This document shows, piece after piece, positions 59,324 to 64,000 of a DNA stretch of 64,000 nucleotides. Within the stretch, counting starts at the first letter, position 1; each line of letters opens with the position of its first letter. Location: assembly GCA_026724425.1 (NCBI GenBank), contig JAIUCV010000009.1, positions 24,507,846 through 24,571,845 of the forward strand, given 5' to 3'. The position numbers and the translations under genes were made by a program. Under the pieces are notes generated by a model that was not told where the DNA came from, made no database searches, and saw nothing but the letters and a program-made list of their open reading frames with translations. This DNA is from Erythrophleum ivorense (taxonomy: Eukaryota > Streptophyta > Magnoliopsida > Fabales > Fabaceae).

Positions 59324-61897
59324 TGTAACACCCCATAATTAATTAAGGTATTAATCATGGATTAGAATTAATTAAGAGTAATTAATATGGGCTCATTGGG
59401 CAAGTTAAGTGAATGGAGACTTTAGAGAGATAAATTATTAATATGGGTTTGAGATTTAATTGGGATAGAAATTCTATCTAGGCCTAAATTTATAGATCAT
59501 GAGAAAAGGTTAATGGAGGGCCAATGGATTATGTGCAAACCTAACATAATTTAGTGTGATGGAGGCCCAAGATTTACCTTGTATAGACTCTTCTAAACTG
59601 GCCCAGTAAATTCTGCAGCCCAACACCTCTAAACTGGCCTAACAAACTTAAAAATCTGAAGCCCAAATGAAAATGGATCTTGGAGCAGCCCATGACCCAT
59701 ACTTGACCCAACTACAACCCAACTTAAACCCTAATACCCCAGCCACATTCTCACTTGCTGAAACATAAGACTTTAGAGGCAAAATTCGGAGGTGGAGAAG
59801 GAGGCTAGGGTTTGGGACCAAAATTCTGCATTTTCTCACACTTAGAGCAAGATTCAGCCAAGGTAATAGTTATACAACTTAATCCCCTCATCTTCCCCTT
59901 TAATTTAGTCTGATTAGTTTTTCATTTGGAGCATTTTCATCCTACCCAAAAATCTAAAATGTGAGTGTTTGGGAGTTTTCTTGATGAAATTCGTAGGTTG
60001 TAGGGTTGACTTTGGGTGAGTTTAAACCCTCCATTTGGATGCTTTATTGGTTAATTTGAGACCCCCATAGCTGATTTAGAAAATGGGTGTTAGTTTTGCA
60101 CGAAATTGCTTAAGATTTTGGGTGGAATGTGGAGTTTTCTATTAGATGATACTTAAATCTGAAATTGGGACTTGTTGTGGCTGGGTAAATGATTCTTGGG
60201 TAGTCATTAGCATTCTGAATTCCTTGGGTACTGATTATGACTATTAATGATGAATTAGAGTAGTAATTCTATGATGCTATGGTTATAGGGGGATTTCTGC
60301 ACCATTGGTGATTGTTGTAAGTGTCTACAAGTGAGGTAACCAGGTTACATTAATTCCATTTATATATCTGTGTTAATTTCATATTTTGCTGTACATGAAT
60401 GATTTGAAATGTTGAATGAATTGGTTGGCTATCTATTAAATTGTGATTGGACCTTGTGAGTCCATGGTGGAGCTGTGGTACTGCTGCCACCCGTGCATGT
60501 GCTTCGATCGAGCACTGGGTTATGATCAAACCCCAGATGCACTGAGCCCCGGTTATGCTCAATGAGGAGTAGGTGCCGTGGACGGGCCTCTCTGGTGTTA
60601 ATGGCCTTTAACATGTGATAATATGATTGCTAGTATGGGATAGTAATCATGATAGCCTAATTATTTCATTTACTGATATGAATGGTCTACTGTTGGTGTT
60701 TATGTGAAATTATGCATGTATGTGAATTAATATGGAGTATATGATGGAATTGCCTTGGTTACTGAGATTCATATCTCACCCCGTCTTATGGGATTAACAT
60801 TTCAGGTGAGGGTTCTTCGAGTAAGGATAAGGGTAAGCAAGTGGATGAACATCCATGAGCAGAGGCCCGGTGTGGGGAGCTACACTTGGTCTGAGTAGAA
60901 TAGGGTAGATGCTAATTTTGTTAAGTCTTGTATAGCATCATCATGTATCTGCATTGCCAAGTGTAGAAGTTGTATTTTGTTAACATAGAATGTAATCCCA
61001 TGATGTGTTCCTTATACACTTGACTATTAATGCAAGAAATACCCAGTGAAATATCATTGAATGACCATTGTGGGAGATTTATAATTTGTTGATGTAAAAT
61101 CGTATAGATGAGTAGGAAAATCCACATCTAAATGCTAAAAGGGTAATGATAGATTAGTTGGGTAATTAAGGTACATAATTACCACTAAAGTTACATAAAT
61201 TAAGGTAGAATGGCTCTAGAGTGATATTGGAGGGAAATTGGAGAGCATAAGATGAAATCTTGGGAGTTGTAGGAACAGAAGGGAATTGGCCGCGGCCAAT
61301 ATTTAATTGGCCTAGGCCAAATTGTAACAGAGAAGAATTGGCCTCGGCCAAATGTGGCGAACCTGCCAGGGAAGAAAACAGAGAGCAATTGGCCGCGGCG
61401 AATAGTGATGTTAGCCGCGGCTAAGCCTGAGAAGCAGATTTGGGGGTGTTCTAGAGGGTATTTGGCCGCGGCGAAAGGGGTATTTGGCTGCGGCGAAATG
61501 TGAAAAATTTGTGAAGACGTAAGGAGTTGAACCGAGAGTAATTGGCCGCGGCACAAGTGAATTTAGCCGCGGCGAAAGTGCTCTATTTCTCATATTCACC
61601 TAGAAACCTTAGTTTCTCTTAAGGTAATGCTAAGAAATTATTTAGAAACACTTGTAGGAGGATTTTATGAGTTAGAAATGATGGATGGGAGAATCAAAGG
61701 CTCCTCATTAATAATTAAATTCACTCATGCATTCGAATAATTGTGGTTGTCTAGCTAATGACCCTAGCAACATTAAGGTTTCAAATTTCCTCACTTGTTC
61801 CCGATGTAATTAATTTTAATGACTTCAAAGCTTGGTATATGATTATTAATCATGTACTTAACCTTAATTACTATAATTGGAAGTTAGGGTCGTTACA
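59324..61897 (+). repeat. Element 2 3' LTR
   Basis: 2574 bp with the same ends as the 5' LTR. It lacks 4 bp near 60000 (in GTTGAGCTTAGGG of the 5' copy) and 21 bp in the CG-motif cluster. TATAA follows at once. Confidence 0.98.
61286..61576 (+). repeat. Palindromic CG-motif cluster, nine units, element 2 3' LTR
   Basis: Same cluster as in the 5' LTR, but units 3 and 4 are fused into one TTGGCCTCGGCCAA with loss of 21 bp. At three sites where the 5' LTR has TG or CA (GCGGTGAA, GCCGCAGC, GGCTGCAGC), this copy keeps CG. Confidence 0.93.
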
Positions 61898-64000
61898 TAT
61901 AACACCATATCTATCTAACTTATCTCATCTCATTTTTAGTCATATTCCTTTAGATAACAAAACTTCTTAAGAAAACTCAAATAAAATAATAGATTATTTT
62001 GTGTTGCATAACGGATAAAATTTTCATTTCATGTCTTGTGGACCATACGAACCTATCCATCTCATTCTTCTATCTAAACACATGCATACTACTCAAAACC
62101 ATCTTAAAATGTTTCCAAAAACTCGAGCTCATACCATACATACACAAAATAATACAAGGCTATCTCAAGTTGTGTTGCTAGATTTTTGGTATCAATTTGA
62201 CAAATCATAACTAAATCTGGAAAAATAGAAATGATGCATACTATACCATTTTGGAAAGCTAAAAATGTTATTTTTATGCTAAAAATAAGTCCAGACAAAA
62301 ACAAGAATGTGTAGCTACTAGAAATTGATAGAATAGTAGCAAAGGTACTGCTTCATTGCTGGTACTAACTCTGAACTTCAAAAATTCATATCTCTCTAGT
62401 CAGACATCCAATTAGGGTGATCTTGGTGACCATAGAAAGCCTATCATGTCTAGTTTATGCTTGTAAAATTTCATAAGCATTGGACTCCATTGGCCCTCGA
62501 ATGACATAGGAAAAAAAATTGACCATATGAACAGTAACCATATCAGAACAATAGAAATTTGGCAACTTTGAAAATTCATAATTAATTCCACAGAGCTCCA
62601 AATAATATGATCTTTATCTTCCCAAGAATTTCTAGATGAGATCTATATGCATGCCAAATTTAATGAGGAAATTCATCCATTTGGTTAGTTTGTGCGATAG
62701 GGTTGCAATTTGGTCAATTTGTGCCTCTTAAAAGGGGTCTAATTTAGCTTCCATGACTTCCAAGGCCACTTGAGCACATGGAAAAGTGTAAGAATAGCCT
62801 ACTAAACATGTCTCAAAGGTCCACAAATGTAGATCTCACAAATTCAGTCTCCCACTTGATGATATACACAAAGCATACATAGATAATTCTTGCCATTTAT
62901 TGACAAAAACTTGCTACATCATTCAAGTGGTATCAATTCTTATATATACATAAGTATCCATATAATTGCACATGTTCAAAAGGGTTTACATCACATTAAT
63001 TATAAAATTACATCATATGCCATCAAAATGCTTACAAGATAAATACATAACACATTTCCATGTCAATCCTCTTCCTTTAAGTTTGGTGGCTTCCATTCCT
63101 TTGCTCACTTGGTCCACCTAGACATGTTAGGTAATGGGGAGGAAAGAATGAGATTCTAGGAATCCTAATAGCTCTTCTCCCTTTTAAGTACATATAATGG
63201 ATGCAAATTCAAGTCTAAAAATGCATGCATGGCTATCTTGAAATTCATAAACATACATGGAACATTTCTTGCATTCAAGAAGCCACATATAACATACATA
63301 GGCTTGCTAAGACAATGGTTTATCTTCACCCATTCTCTTTAGGCTTTTAGCCTTGCCTCACCTATTTTCTCAAAATAATTTTGACTAAGTCTCATTTTTT
63401 TAAAGACTTTTGATTTTATCTCACCCATTCTTAGGGACTTTTAGCTCATCCTCATTTTAGCTAAGGAACTTTTGGCTTCACCACACTCAAGTAAGCAATT
63501 CATGTTCATAAAAACATCATTCAATTGCATAAACAAAGCATCATGGTACCATGGCATATAAATACATGCTAGAAACATCTTTCATGGCTTAAACATACAC
63601 ACACACATTCAAAGACAGGAAAACACCCAAAGATGCATTAAAGAAAGGAGAGAGAGCTACCTTGATTGCAAAAGCACACTTTCTTCCTTAGAAAAGCTTC
63701 CTCTCCCTCGGCCAAACACTCACAAGGAAGTAGGGCTTGATTTCTTTGGCCTAACCACATTAAATGGGATCTAGTTATGCTCTTAGAACAAATTCTAATG
63801 TCATAAATATACTAGAAAAGCTAGATAGCTTATATAGTTCAATTATGGTTTCATAAGGCACCTAATGAAGTAACCTTAGGAAAACATGATCTTGGCTCCA
63901 TTCTCTCCCTTAATCTATGACTCTTAACTCCATTTAAACTACTTGGAGCCATCACACATTCATTTCAAGGAGCCTAGCTAGGTGTTGCTTCATTATGCTA
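61898..64000 (-). mobile_element. C-family LTR 'C3', cut by element 2 and by the window end
   Basis: TATAACACCATA matches the C-family terminus TGTAACACCATA with G to A. Downstream, GTGTTGCATAACGGATAAAA and GTGGACCATACGAACC match C0 (GTGTTGTGTAGCCGATAAA and GTGGACCATATAGACTC), and similarity continues to 64000. The five terminal bases are the element 2 target duplication, so the LTR tip is also present at 51903. The other end lies outside the window. Confidence 0.8.

Larger units (their letters stand above)
51908..61897 (+). mobile_element. Element 2: complete, young Ty3/gypsy LTR retrotransposon
   Basis: A 9990-bp element with TG...CA LTRs and the exact target duplication TATAA (51903-51907 and 61898-61902). 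Order: 5' LTR, primer site, gag, protease-RT-RNase H-integrase, purine tract, 3' LTR. By eye the LTRs differ by about two dozen substitutions (near 1%), mostly transitions, plus a 4-bp and a 21-bp indel, so insertion was recent compared with element 1. Likely a chromovirus of the Tekay/Del type (inference from protein layout). Pol has two stops and a frameshift, so this copy cannot be autonomous as read. Confidence 0.98.

Overview
This is plant nuclear DNA, probably from a dicot. It is AT-rich and carries one GT-AG multi-exon transcription-factor gene. Nearly everything else is Ty3/gypsy (chromovirus-type) LTR retrotransposon DNA, inserted piece into piece. Nothing prokaryotic is present: no operons, CRISPR arrays or rRNA, and no tRNA gene that I could see.

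Region 1, about 0.8-4.9 kb, minus strand: a complete seven-exon gene for an atypical bHLH transcription factor of the bHLH111/112/123 type. Joining the exons gives 486 residues with no internal stop. A TATA-like box lies about 80 bp upstream of its ATG. The next 1.4 kb is intergenic with a TA/GA microsatellite.

Region 2, 6346-15958: a complete but dead gypsy element (element 1). It has 2.3-kb LTRs, the 5-bp target duplication AGCTA, an initiator-Met-type primer site, a purine tract, and gag-pol broken by six in-frame stops and one frameshift. Its integrase has also lost a catalytic aspartate.

Region 3, about 16-51.9 kb: no coding capacity, but a nest of LTRs that can be unpicked by sequence resumption and target duplications. 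An old plus-strand LTR (G) contains a minus-strand solo LTR (D), whose 2.8 kb is now spread over 29 kb. D contains solo LTRs E, C0 and C2. C0 contains C1, which contains two abutting LTRs, A and B'. C2 contains F, which contains F'. Exact 5-bp duplications flank E, C1, C2 and F; near-exact ones flank C0 and D.

Region 4, 51908-61897: a younger complete gypsy element (element 2) with 2.6-kb LTRs differing by about 1% by eye, target duplication TATAA, a canonical primer site, an open gag, and pol with two stops and one frameshift. It sits at the very tip of another C-family LTR (C3), which runs off the window end.

The most unusual signal is in the LTR family shared by element 2, A, D, F and F': a cluster of nine or ten copies of a 14-bp motif close to the perfect palindrome TTGGCCGCGGCCAA within about 300 bp of otherwise AT-rich LTR. 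I found no non-transposon novel system.
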